A stretch of 64,000 bases of DNA from positions 62,001 to 126,000 of the forward strand of contig NZ_CP155569.1 of NCBI RefSeq assembly GCF_042984175.1, given 5' to 3'. The stretch comes from Mycoplasma_N cavipharyngis (GTDB lineage: Bacteria > Bacillota_I > Bacilli_A > Mycoplasmatales > Mycoplasmoidaceae). The translations under genes were made by a program, and so were the position numbers. The notes below the pieces were generated by a model that saw only the letters and a list, made by a program, of their open reading frames with translations, was not told the DNA's origin and searched no databases. Of this stretch, positions 1-10,211 are shown in pieces (positions within the stretch are counted from its first letter, which is position 1; every line of letters begins with the position of its first letter).

Positions 1-180
1 ACCAGAACCACTACGTTTTAAAACAATACCTTGAAATTTTTGAATTCGAAACTTTTTACCATCAAAAATTCTTTCACTAACAGTAACTAAATCACCAGCA
101 TTAAATGAAGGATGGTGATTAACTTGTTTATCAGAAATCAATTTCAATAAAGTTTGTTGGTTAGGAATTTTATTTTTCAT
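1..180 (-). CDS. rplS: 50S ribosomal protein L19 (partial, 3' end outside window)
   Basis: The first 60 residues read MKNKIPNQQTLLKLIS and then a region with FNAGDLVTVSERI and KKFRIQKFQGIVLKRSGSG, which is the conserved N-terminal half of ribosomal protein L19. This protein sits at the interface of the 30S and 50S subunits. The ATG is at 178-180; the gene runs off the left edge of the window. It lies 41 bp downstream of rpsP on the same strand, so the two are probably one transcript. In most bacteria rimM and trmD lie between these two genes; neither is here. Confidence 0.93.
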   Translation of the reverse strand, partial: MKNKIPNQQTLLKLISDKQVNHHPSFNAGDLVTVSERIFDGKKFRIQKFQGIVLKRSGSG

Positions 181-221
181 AATTTTTATCACATTAATTT
201 TTTATAATTCAAAAAACGCTT

Positions 222-482
222 CTAATTGTTTTTACTATCTTTAAAAGTTTTTCAAATGCCATTTTTTGATAATAAAGAACGCACAACATCAGTAGGTTGA
301 GCACCATTATTTAAGTAATGTAAAATTTTCTCTTCTTTTAGAGTTGTATGATTTTTCATTGGATCATATGTACCTAATAATTCAAGATAAGCGCCATCAC
401 GACGGTTTTTAGCTTCAGTTACAACTACTCGATAAAATGGCAATTTTGTTCTTCCGAATCGAATTAAACGAATTTTAAGCAC
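222..482 (-). CDS. rpsP: 30S ribosomal protein S16
   Basis: An 86-residue protein with the S16 signature: KIRLIRFGRTKLPFYRVVV at the N-terminus, then LGTYDPMK and DVVRSLLSKNGIW. S16 is a small-subunit assembly protein that binds 16S rRNA. The start is GTG at 480-482. A TGA (Trp) follows NGI, and the frame continues to a TAG at 222-224, so a reading that stops at TGA loses the last 10 residues. It is the first gene of a leftward transcript with rplS and is divergent from tsf. Confidence 0.95.
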
Positions 483-905
483 AATTAAGACCTCTTTAAA
501 TAGACATTTAGGTTATTCATTAAAATTTAATAAAATCAATTTTTAATTAGTTTTCTATTAAAAAAATGATTTTGAAACGACTAATAATTTTAATACTTTT
601 TATAAAATTAATTTTAAAATTTTAACTTTAATAGGATTATTTAGCAAATAAATTAATGATAAGAATAATAAAATTAATTAAAATACTTTGATAAGAACAG
701 AGTTTAAACTCTAACTGATCTATTGTATCACAAATTTCTTATTCAAAAATAAAATCTTTGATTCTAATTAATAATCATTAAGACAATAAAAATTTATAAT
801 TTAGTTTATTAATAAAAAGTATAAAATTGTTTTAATGTACAAGTTTGAAAACTTCATACTAACTTTATTGTAAATCTGATATTAGGTATATCTAAAAAAA
901 CATAT
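483..905. other. Divergent intergenic region rpsP / tsf
   Basis: This is 423 bp of very A+T-rich DNA without a credible reading frame. It must hold the divergent promoters for rpsP and tsf. TATAAA-like candidates for a rightward -10 box lie near 821-830. A perfect 14-bp palindrome, AGAGTTTAAACTCT, lies near 699-713 and could be an operator or simply chance. No tRNA or riboswitch-like structure is visible. There is no clear Shine-Dalgarno sequence in front of tsf. Confidence 0.5.
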
Positions 906-1826
906 ATGAATATGATTAATTTAATTAAAAAACTGCGAAATGCTACGCAAGCTGGTTTTATGGATTGTAAAAAAGCCTTAGAACTTACTGCTGAAAAAAT
1001 CAAGGCTGAAAATCAAAATTTTAGTGAAAATCAACATTTAGATGCAGCGATTAAATGATTAAGAGAAAATGGCATAGCTAAAGCTGCTGATAAAAATGCT
1101 AATAAAGTTGCAGCAGAAGGAATTACTTTAGTAGCTAAAGATGATAAGGGGGTTGCTTTGTTTGAACTAAACACCCAAACCGATTTTACTGCAGCAAGTG
1201 AATCAGTAGTTCAATTATCTGAAAAAATTTTAAGTGCGATTTTAGATCATCAAACAACTACTTTAGAACAAACTTTAGCACTAAAACTAGATGATAATAC
1301 TACAATTAAAGACGCTTGTTTAGCCCTATCAGCAACTACAGGTGAGAAAATCGAATTACGTCGTTTAATTTATTATCCTCTAAAAGATCAACAAAGTGTT
1401 GGTTATTATGTTCATAATAATAAAAAAATTGCTGCATTTATTATTTTTGATCAAAATGCTGATCCTGAACAACTAAAAGGAATGGCAATGCATCTTGCAG
1501 CAATGGATCCGAAATTTTTAGATCAAAAACAAGTTGATCAAACATGGTTAAATAATGAACGTGATATTTTAATGACACAATTATCTAAAGAAGATAAACC
1601 AAAAGAATTTCAAGAGCGCATTATTAATGGTAGAATCCAAAAATTATTAGCAGAAGTATGTTTAGTATCACAATCTTATATTTTAAATGATACTTTAACT
1701 GTTGGAGAATTTGCTAAAAGTTTAAATGTCAAACCAATTTTTATGGCACGGTTTAAAGTTGGTGATGGCATTGAAAAAAATGAAGTTGATTTTGCTAGTG
1801 AAGTTGCTGCACAAATGCGATCATAA
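906..1826 (+). CDS. tsf: Translation elongation factor Ts
   Basis: A 306-residue protein that recycles EF-Tu by exchanging GDP for GTP. The N-terminal UBA-like domain reads LIKKLRNATQAGFMDCKKAL. The core has TDFTAASE near residue 91, the position of the TDFVA motif, and later GMAMHLAAMDPKFL. There are two in-frame ATGs, at 906 and 912; the second gives MINLIKKLRN and fits the family equally well. No strong ribosome-binding site separates them. It heads the operon tsf-pyrH-frr-cdsA-polC. The usual upstream partner rpsB is not in the window. Confidence 0.95.
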
Positions 1827-1878
1827 AAAATTTCTATCATTATAAAAATCAATTAATTATTAAGAAAGTAAATTAATT

Positions 1879-2583
1879 TTGAAAAAAAGAATTTTAATCA
1901 AAATTAGTGGTGGCTGTTTACAATCTAGTGATCAAAAAGAATTATTCGATCCTAAAAAATTAGAAAATTTATGTCAGCAAATTAAAATCATTGCTCAAAA
2001 TTATACAGTTGGAATTGTTGTTGGTGGGGGTAATTTATGACGTGGTAAAAACAATTATTTAAACCAATTAAATGATCAAACTTCACATTATGTTGGCATG
2101 TTAGCAACAATTATGAACGCTTTAGTATTACATGATTTTCTAAAAGCAATTAATGTTCGTGCAAAAGTTTATTCAGCAATTGATGTTGCTAAAATAACTG
2201 AACCATTTAATTTTTTACACATTGAAAATGATTTAGTTTCAGATCAAGTTTTAATTTTTGCTGCTGGTACTGGAATGCCATATGTTTCAACAGATACTTG
2301 TTCAGCAGTAAGAGCAATTGAAATGCAAGCTGAATATATTTTAATGGGTAAAGATAATGTTGCAGGTGTATATAATCATGATCCTAAAAAAGATCCTAAT
2401 GCCATTTTTTATCACCAATTAAGTTATGATAAAATAATTAATGATAAATTAGCTGTTATGGATTTAACTGCAGTTTCTTTATGTAAGGAGAATAAAATCA
2501 AAATTTTAGTTTTTAATCAATCTGAAAAAGACGCTTTTATTCGTGCTTTAGAAAATAAAATTACACTAACAACTATTTCCTAA
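1879..2583 (+). CDS. pyrH: Uridylate kinase (UMP kinase)
   Basis: A 234-residue amino-acid-kinase-fold protein that phosphorylates UMP to UDP in pyrimidine nucleotide synthesis. It shows KISGG near the N-terminus, the GGGNLWRG nucleotide-binding loop, and MGKDNVAGVYNHDPKKDP, the PyrH acceptor region. The start is a TTG at 1879, preceded in frame by TAA at 1861, so no upstream ATG is possible. An inner ATG at 2098 would remove the kinase loop. It sits 52 bp after tsf in the conserved tsf-pyrH-frr order. Confidence 0.94.
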
Positions 2584-2618
2584 GAAAAAACAAATTAAAA
2601 TAAATTAATTCTTAGGAA
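2577..2618 (+). terminator. Hairpin overlapping the pyrH stop codon
   Basis: A perfect 10-bp inverted repeat, TTCCTAAGAA (2577-2586) and TTCTTAGGAA (2609-2618), brackets a 22-base loop. The left arm includes the pyrH TAA stop. There is no U-run after the right arm, so this is more likely a transcript-stability or partial attenuation element within the operon than a strong terminator. Confidence 0.45.
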
Positions 2619-2688
2619 AAATTATTATAAATATAAAGATAGATATTAATTAAAATTTACACAATTTTAATAAAAAAGATTTTTAGAT

Positions 2689-3243
2689 ATGAATCAAGAA
2701 TGAAATGAATTTGAAACTAAGTTTTATCAAGAAGTTGATCATAGTTTTGAATGACTAAAAAGTGAATACAATAAAATTCGGGTTGGAAGAGCTAATGTTG
2801 CATTAGTTGAAGGAGTTAGGGTCGAAGTCTATGGAACTTTTACACCTTTAGTACAATTAGCAAACATTCAAATTCCTGATGCTAGAACTTTAATTATTAA
2901 GCCATATGATCCTAATACTTGTCAAGAAATTACTAAAGCAATTAATAAATTTAATAATGATTTAAATCCAATTATTGATAATAAATTAATTCGCATTGTA
3001 ATTCCTGCACCAAATGAAGAAAGTCGTAAAAAGTCAATTAAAATCATTAAAGATTTTGCTGAAAAAACTAAAATTGCAATTCGTAACTCACGTAAAAATA
3101 TTGTTCATGCAATTAAAGCTCTAAAATTACAAGAAGGTTTAGAAGTAAGTTATTTAGAAAATTTAGAAAAAATTGTCAAGAAATCTAATGAAAAAGTTGA
3201 TGAAATTTTCAAAGCCAAAGAAAAAGATTTATTAACAATTTAG
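2689..3243 (+). CDS. frr: Ribosome recycling factor
   Basis: A 184-residue protein, the usual length for RRF, which splits post-termination ribosomes together with EF-G. The text IRVGRANVALVEGVRVEVYG and the C-terminal region with RNSRKNIVHAIKALK match the family. The start at 2689 (MNQEWNEFE) has a TGA Trp at residue 5, which itself supports code table 4. It lies 105 bp after pyrH and only 7 bp before cdsA. Confidence 0.95.
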
Positions 3244-3250
3244 TTTTCTT

Positions 3251-4330
3251 ATGAATTTAGTGATAAAAAAGTTAAATCAAATTAAAAACCCTCAATTAAA
3301 AACAGCAATTATTCGCTCAATAACTGCCTTTTTTTTAATTTTTTTTGTTATCATAATTTTAGTTTTAACTGTTTTATCCAATAATGCTTTTTTGCTTAAT
3401 CAAACTAATCAAACTGATTGAGTTAGTGTTAGTAATAATCTTAGAAAAACCACTAGTACTTTATTAATGCTAATTATTAATTTCATTAGTTTTTTTGGAA
3501 TTATTGAAATTGATCGCATTTTAGATCAAAAAAGAAAATTTAGTTTTAAATCAATTAATTTTGTTTGCTTATCATTAAATCATTATTTAATTGGTTTTAT
3601 TCCTAGTTGATTGATTTTACTTAAAATTCTTGTTTTTAATCAGTTAATTACTAATATTTTTTTTCTAATCTTTTTTTTAGTTTTAGTCATTATTAGTTGC
3701 TGCTATTTTATGATTATTTGATTAATTCAAAATTTTAATCAACCAGCAAAAAATAATCGAATTGTTTTTTTAGTAATTAGCATGTTAGCATTTATTTTTT
3801 GAAATGCTTTTTATTATGTTGCCATTATTAATTCATGAGTAGTATTATTTTTATTAATTTTAATTCCAACTGTTAATGATAGTTGTGCTTATATTTTTGG
3901 ATCATTATTTGGAAAAAGAAAAATTTTTCAAAATATTAGTCCTAATAAAACATTATTTGGTTTTATTGCAGGAAATTTAGTTGCAATTGTAGTTGCAATA
4001 AGTATTTTGAGTTTAATTATTTATACAGTAAATGCTAATTTGCAAACAGCAGTTTTTAATAATTTTTGATCGCTTAATCCAACAAGAAATAATATTCTTA
4101 TTTGATGAGTTGTGATTACAATTAATTTAATTATCATTTCACTATTAAGTACGATTGGTGATTTATTTTTTAGTCAAATGAAACGTTGGATTAATGTTAA
4201 AGATTATGCTAAATTATTACCTGGACATGGTGGTTTATTTGATCGTTTTGATTCGATTATTTTTGCCTTTAATTATTTTTTCATTTTTAATCTATTGAAT
4301 AATATAATTTTTTTTACTGATTTCAAATAG
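3251..4330 (+). CDS. cdsA: Phosphatidate cytidylyltransferase
   Basis: A 359-residue integral membrane enzyme that makes CDP-diacylglycerol from CTP and phosphatidic acid, the precursor of phosphatidylglycerol; pgsA at 49094 acts downstream. The N-terminal two thirds are a series of hydrophobic helices. The C-terminal signature SQMKRWINVKDYAKLLPGHG followed by GLFDRFDS (about residues 307-332) is the CdsA consensus. In other Firmicutes uppS, dxr, rseP and proS lie around this gene; here cdsA passes directly to polC. Confidence 0.93.
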
Positions 4331-4348
4331 GATCAGTCATTAAATAAC

Positions 4349-7300
4349 ATGAATAATTTTTGAAATTATAAAGACACATTATTATCATTAGTTAATTACA
4401 ATAATATTATTAAAAAATATCTTACTCAAGAATTATGTATTCTAAAAACTAGTGATTTTGATGATTTAACAAAAGTTGCAACAATTTATTTTCAAGCAAA
4501 AAAATTTAACGAAATTCACTTTCATTTAAAGTTTGATGAACTTCCTGTTTATCAAACTTTTAAAACTTTGTTAATGCATAAAAATCATTTATGTTTAGAT
4601 CAAACAAAAATTTGTTTTAGTTGAAATACTCAAAACCTTTTTAATCCAAAAACAATTAGCAATATTTTAGAACTATATTTATTAGATCAATTTCCTAATA
4701 ACCCTTTAACTTTAAGTTTAGCAACTCAAAAAATTCAGTTAGAAAATGATCTAGTCACATTTGTTTTTGATAATCAAAATTCTTATCAAGGTTTTCAATT
4801 CGTTCATTCTGATATTAATAAGTTTTTATCATTATTTTTTAATAAAAATAATTTAAATATCAATTTTGTTTGTTCATTTGATCAAGAAGAAAAAACACCA
4901 ACTACTGAATCAGTTAAACTAGAAGTTGAGAATGAAGTATCAGATGTAACATTATCAATTCCATTATTGAAAATCGCACCATTATCATCTGAAAAATTTT
5001 ATCAAGTTTGAAAAATTGAAACTAAAATTAATTTTAATAAATCCAAAAATATTATTTTACAAATTAAAAATGATAATTTATTTTATGCATGTTTACTAGC
5101 AAATAAATTATTAACTAAAGATTGTTTTAAAAAACTAAAAACTAATGATTGAATTCAAATTAAAAAATTTTCAGTAAGTGATGCTAAAGATGCTAAATCA
5201 AGTGATTATTTAGTTGATGATTTTGTTATTGTTGATCTTAAGCAAACTATTACTAAAAAAGAATCATATCCTAACCAATTTGCTAATTTAAGTTTACATA
5301 CCAAATCATCATCTCATGATGGTTTATTCACTTATGAAGATTTTTTAGCAACTGCTAGTTTCTATCAACATAAAGCTTTAGGAATTACTGATTGAAATGC
5401 TGTAACAGAATATCCTTTAATTGAAAAACTAGCAAAAAAATATCAAATTAAACCAATTTATGGTGTGGAATTAGAAATTTTAAACACACCAATTGCCATT
5501 GCAATTAATTGTGACAATAAAACTGAAAAAATATCAGAAGTTAGTTATTGTATTTTTGACATTGAAACAACTGGTTTGAATGCTTTGTTTGATGATATTA
5601 TTGAAATTGCTGTAACTAAATTTGATAATCACATTAAAGTTGATAGTTATCAAACTTTTATTCAAACAAACCAAAAAATTAAACCTTTCATTCAAGAATT
5701 AACTAAAATTAGTAATGAAATGCTTGATCAAAAAGGTCAACCAATTGATCTTGCTTTAAAACAGTTTTTAGATTTTATTGGTGATAGTGTTCTAGTGGCT
5801 CATAATGGTATTAATTTTGATTTACCTTTTTTAAATGCTAAATTAATTGAAAACAATTTAAAACCATTAAGTAATACTTTAATTGATACACTACAAGTAT
5901 CACGGGCTATTTTTAGTGATGAAAGAAGTCATAATTTAGGTTCTTTATGTAAGCGTTTAGAGATTCAGTATGATGAAACTGTTGCTCATAGAGCTGATGT
6001 TGATGTTGAAAAATTAGCAGAAGTTTTTTTTAAATTATTTGATTTCTTTCCTAATTATCAAATTGATTTAAATGATGATTTTAATCAATTAAATCTTAAA
6101 TTACAATCAAAAGAATTAATTAAAAGAAACTTTAGTAATACAATTTGTGTTTATGCTAAAAATCAAGCTGGGATTCGTGATTTATATTACTTATTATCAT
6201 TAGCACATACAGAATATTTTTATAGAATTGCTACAGTTAATTGAAACATCATTAATCAAAAACGTGATAATTTAATTGTTACTAATGCAGTTGATAATTC
6301 AGAATTATGAAATGATGTTTTAATGAATAATCATGCTGCTTTTAGTGCAAAAATTAAAAATTATGATTATGTTTTTATTCCTCCACCACAAACTTTTGCT
6401 CATGAAATTAATCGTGATAATTACACTTTAGCACAAGTACAAAAAGCAATTAAATTGTTTTATCAATGAACAATTGCAGCTAATAAAAAACCAATTGCTA
6501 CAGCAATGGTTAAATATTTAAATCCTGAAAATCAAAATCAATATAGTGCTATTGTTCATGCTAAACAAATTGGTTCAATTAATCACAAATTATTTAGTTA
6601 TCAAAAATCAAATGAAGTTTTACCTGATTATCAGTATCGCACAACTGATTTACTAATTAGTGAAATGCAGTTTTTGAATTTATCAAAAGCAGCAATGGAT
6701 GATTTAATTTTAAAAAATAATCAATCACTAGTTGATCAAGTTGATGATCAGATTCAAATTATTAAACCAAAATTATGTGCTCCTAATTTAGATAATGATC
6801 AAATCAATTTTATTAATACTGCTAAAAATAATTTTCAAAAGAAATATGGCAAAAATCCTGATCCATTTTTAGTTAAACGCTTTAATCGTGAATTAGATGC
6901 AATTACAACTCATAATTTCACAATTATTTACTGAGCTAGTTATTTATTAGTAAAAAAATCAATTGAAGATGGTTTTTTAGTTGCTTCACGTGGATCAGTG
7001 GGTTCAAGTTTAATTGCATATTTATTAAATATTAGTGAAGTTAATCCTTTACCACCACATTATTATTGTCATCATTGTCAGTATTTAGAATTTGATCATC
7101 ATTTTGCTAATTCTGGTTTTGATTTAGAACCTAAATCATGTCCAAAATGTCAAACTAAAATTTATGGGGATGGTCATAATATTCCTTTTGAAACTTTCAT
7201 GGGTTTTAATGCTGATAAAATTCCTGATATTGACTTAAATTTTTCAGGTTTATACCAATTAAAAGCTCATAATTTTTTACGCGAAATGTTTGGAATTGAA

Positions 7301-8686
7301 TCATGTTTTCGTGCTGGAACAACAAGTTCGATTGCTCTAAAAACTGCTTATGGTTTTGCACGTAACTATTATGAATTAATTAAAACTGAGCCAACTGTTG
7401 GACAATTAGAATGAATTGTTAATCAAATTATTGATGTTAGACGAACATCAGGGCAACATCCTGGAGGCATTTTAGTCATTCCTAAAGAATATTCAGTTTA
7501 TGATTTTACACCAATTAACTTTCCAGCTGATGATTTAGCAAGTGATTGAAAAACAACTCATTTAAAATATGATTATTTACATGATAGTTTATTAAAATTT
7601 GATATTTTAGGTCATGATGATCCTACTTTTTTAAGAATGTTACACACTTTAACCAAAATTGATCCTAGAACAATTCCTAATCATGATCCTAAAGTTTTAG
7701 CATTATTTACTGATTGTCGGGTGATGGATGTTTATCCTAGTCAAATTTTAAATGAAACTACAGGAGCAATTGGTTTACCTGAATTTGGAACACAATTTGT
7801 GCGGGGCATGTTACGTGATGCTAATCCTTATAGTTTTGCTGATTTAATTCGGATTTCTGGATTAAGTCATGGAACTGATGTTTGAACTAATAATGCTGAA
7901 AATTTAATCAAAAAAAATAATTTGAAATTAAATGAAATTATTAGTTGTCGTGATGACATTATGATTTATTTAATTAATCAAAAAATCGAACCATTATTAG
8001 CATTTAATATTATGGAAAGTGTTCGTAAGGGTAAACAAATTCCTATTAATGCTATTAATACTTTAATTGAACATAATGTTCCTCAATGATACATTGATTC
8101 AGCTAATTTAATTAAATACATGTTTCCTAAAGCTCATGCAGCTGCATATGTTTTAATGGCATGAAGATTAGCATTTTATAAACTTTATTATCCAAAAGAA
8201 TATTATGCAACTTATTTTAGTATTCGCAATGATTCTTTTGATATTGAATTATTAATTAAAAATGATCCTGAATTAATTCGTGATAAATATCGTGATATTA
8301 AAAGAAGAATGAATTCTAAAAATTTCACTGAACGTGATAGTGTTAAAACTAAAGAAAAAAAATTATTAACAGTTTATGAAGTTGCACTTGAAATGTTAGC
8401 GCGAAAAATTTATTTTGCTAACATTGATTTAGCAAAATCTGAAAGTGTTGATTTTGTTCCTTTAAATCAAACAAATAAAATTTTAATTCCTTTTAATGCC
8501 ATTGATGGTTTAGGACAAATTATGGCTAATAACATTGTTGAGCAAAGAAAAATTAAACCATTTATTTCTAAAAAAGATTTAAAATTAAGAACTAAAATTT
8601 CAGATACTTTAATGGGAGTTTTTGAACAATTAAAAATTGTTGATAAATTAAGTGATACTAATCAAATTTCAATTTTTGATGTTTAA
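4349..8686 (+). CDS. polC: DNA polymerase III alpha subunit, PolC type
   Basis: A 1445-residue replicative polymerase. The PHP domain is split in the usual PolC way by a DEDDh 3'-5' exonuclease (about 404-570) with FDIETTGL, LVAHNGINFDLPFL and AHRADVDVEKLAEVF. A zinc-binding region with CHHC and CPKC pairs follows near 904-950, and the catalytic PDIDLNF lies near 960. The PHP metal site looks lost: the first motif reads NLSLHTKSS where HxH is expected, and TDH is TDW. The start at 4349 gives the usual N-terminal extension. The stop lies 4 bp from the converging gene at 8691. Confidence 0.95.
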
Positions 8687-8690
8687 AAAA

Positions 8691-9920
8691 CTAATCATTA
8701 GTTTTTAAATAATGAGAATTGTATAATAAAAATTTTAAAATTTCTGTTTGAAATTGCACTAAATATTTATGTGAATTTAACTTAATTTTCCCTAATTCAT
8801 ACACAATTAATTGGTTGTGTTTTAATTCATTAATTTGAATTTTTTCATACAAAAACTTAGGTAATAAAACTAAGTCGAATTTCAAATCTTTTTTCTTTAA
8901 AAATACTTCTAGAAAATTAATTCGAGTCACATAAATTCTTGCATTAGGAAATAATTTTTTAACTAAATATTCAATTTCTAAAATTCCATTAAAAACTAAA
9001 TCAACAAAAATATAAACATTAAAAATTTTTTGAGCATATGATTGAATAATATTTTCAGCTAAAAAATGTTTTAAACGGTTAAAAATTAAATCATCATATT
9101 TTTTAAAATTATCTAAAAAATCATAACGTTCAAAATAAGCACGATCAAAAATAATTAAATCGTTCAATAACTGATTATCAATAATTGGTTCATTAATTAA
9201 ATAATCAATTTCTTTATTAGTTAATAAGTTATAAAGACAAATTTGTAAACTTTTATCAAACGATTGATAATGTTGGCAATAGTAAGATGAGTTTTGATTC
9301 AAACGACATTTTTGGTAAAATTTTTTTAGAAAAATTGTTTCAAAATTAGCAATTAATTTTTTATTTTGATGATTGATTTTAAGTTCATTAATCACAAAAT
9401 TAAATTTATTTTTTAAAATGTCATTAAAATGATTACCATTAATTAAATCTTGTTCATTAAATTTTTGATAATAATTAGTAGAATCATAATTAAGAAATCG
9501 ATGAGCATAGGTGATTGAAAAGTTAATATAATTCCATCGTTCTAATTGGTGTTGGTGACATCATTTTTTATTAATGTCACATAAAATTAAATCTTCATGA
9601 TAATTATCAATTGATAAAAACCATCAAGCAGCTACAAATTTAGCAAGGCTTTTAGGACAGAAGCAATGATTTTTTAATTCAACATCTAATTCATCTTTAA
9701 AAACATCATTCATTTTCACCATGATTCGATGGTGTAAATTTAAAAAAATCCTAAACTTAGTCATTCACTTTTTTTCTTTTTGATTTAAAAAACCAATGAC
9801 TAAATAAAAAACTTCAGAAGCAGAATATGAATAAAAATTTTTTTCGCGGATTTTAATTTCTTCTAATTTTCTAATCGTTTTAATCGATTTCTTGAAACAC
9901 AAAGCGTTTTTCAACTTCAA
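8691..9920 (-). CDS. Hypothetical protein, mycoplasma-type
   Basis: An open frame of about 410 codons, not recognised. It contains several TGA Trp codons. Possible TTG starts lie at 9920, 9914 and 9902, and GTG at 9395 would give only the C-terminal 234 residues. The protein is rich in Lys, Asn, Phe and Tyr. It has two Cys/His clusters, HCFCPKS and CHQHQ, in its N-terminal half, and its C-terminal third alternates hydrophobic strands and charged helices (FVDLVFNGILEIEYLVKKL). No signal peptide or membrane segment is evident. It converges on polC with a 4-bp gap and is divergent from dnaE, so it is transcribed alone. Confidence 0.6.
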
Positions 9921-10136
9921 TTAGCCTTTAATTACATTTAATTTTTATTCCAAAATTCAAAATGATTTTTCTAAAAACTAGGGCAAATTATTAGTTATCA
10001 AATCAATAAAAATTTCACATAATTACACAACAATATAATGATTTTATACTAAAAAAAAGTGATCTTAAAAATTTTAATCTTATTAAAGTTAATTGATTTG
10101 TGGGTTTTATCATTAAATTTTTAATTAAAATCACTT

Positions 10137-10142
10137 TATAAT
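10137..10142 (+). promoter_or_regulatory. -10 box for dnaE
   Basis: A perfect TATAAT lies 69 bp upstream of the dnaE ATG, at the end of an A+T-rich divergent region (9921-10211). Two nearby segments, AAGTGATCTTAA near 10060 and ATTAAAATCACTTT at about 10123-10136, are partly complementary and could form an operator-like dyad. Confidence 0.5.
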
Positions 10143-10211
10143 TTAATTAATTAAAATCTTCTTAAACTAAAATTTATTTCCTTCTAAAAACAATTAAAAA
10201 GTTATTAAAAT

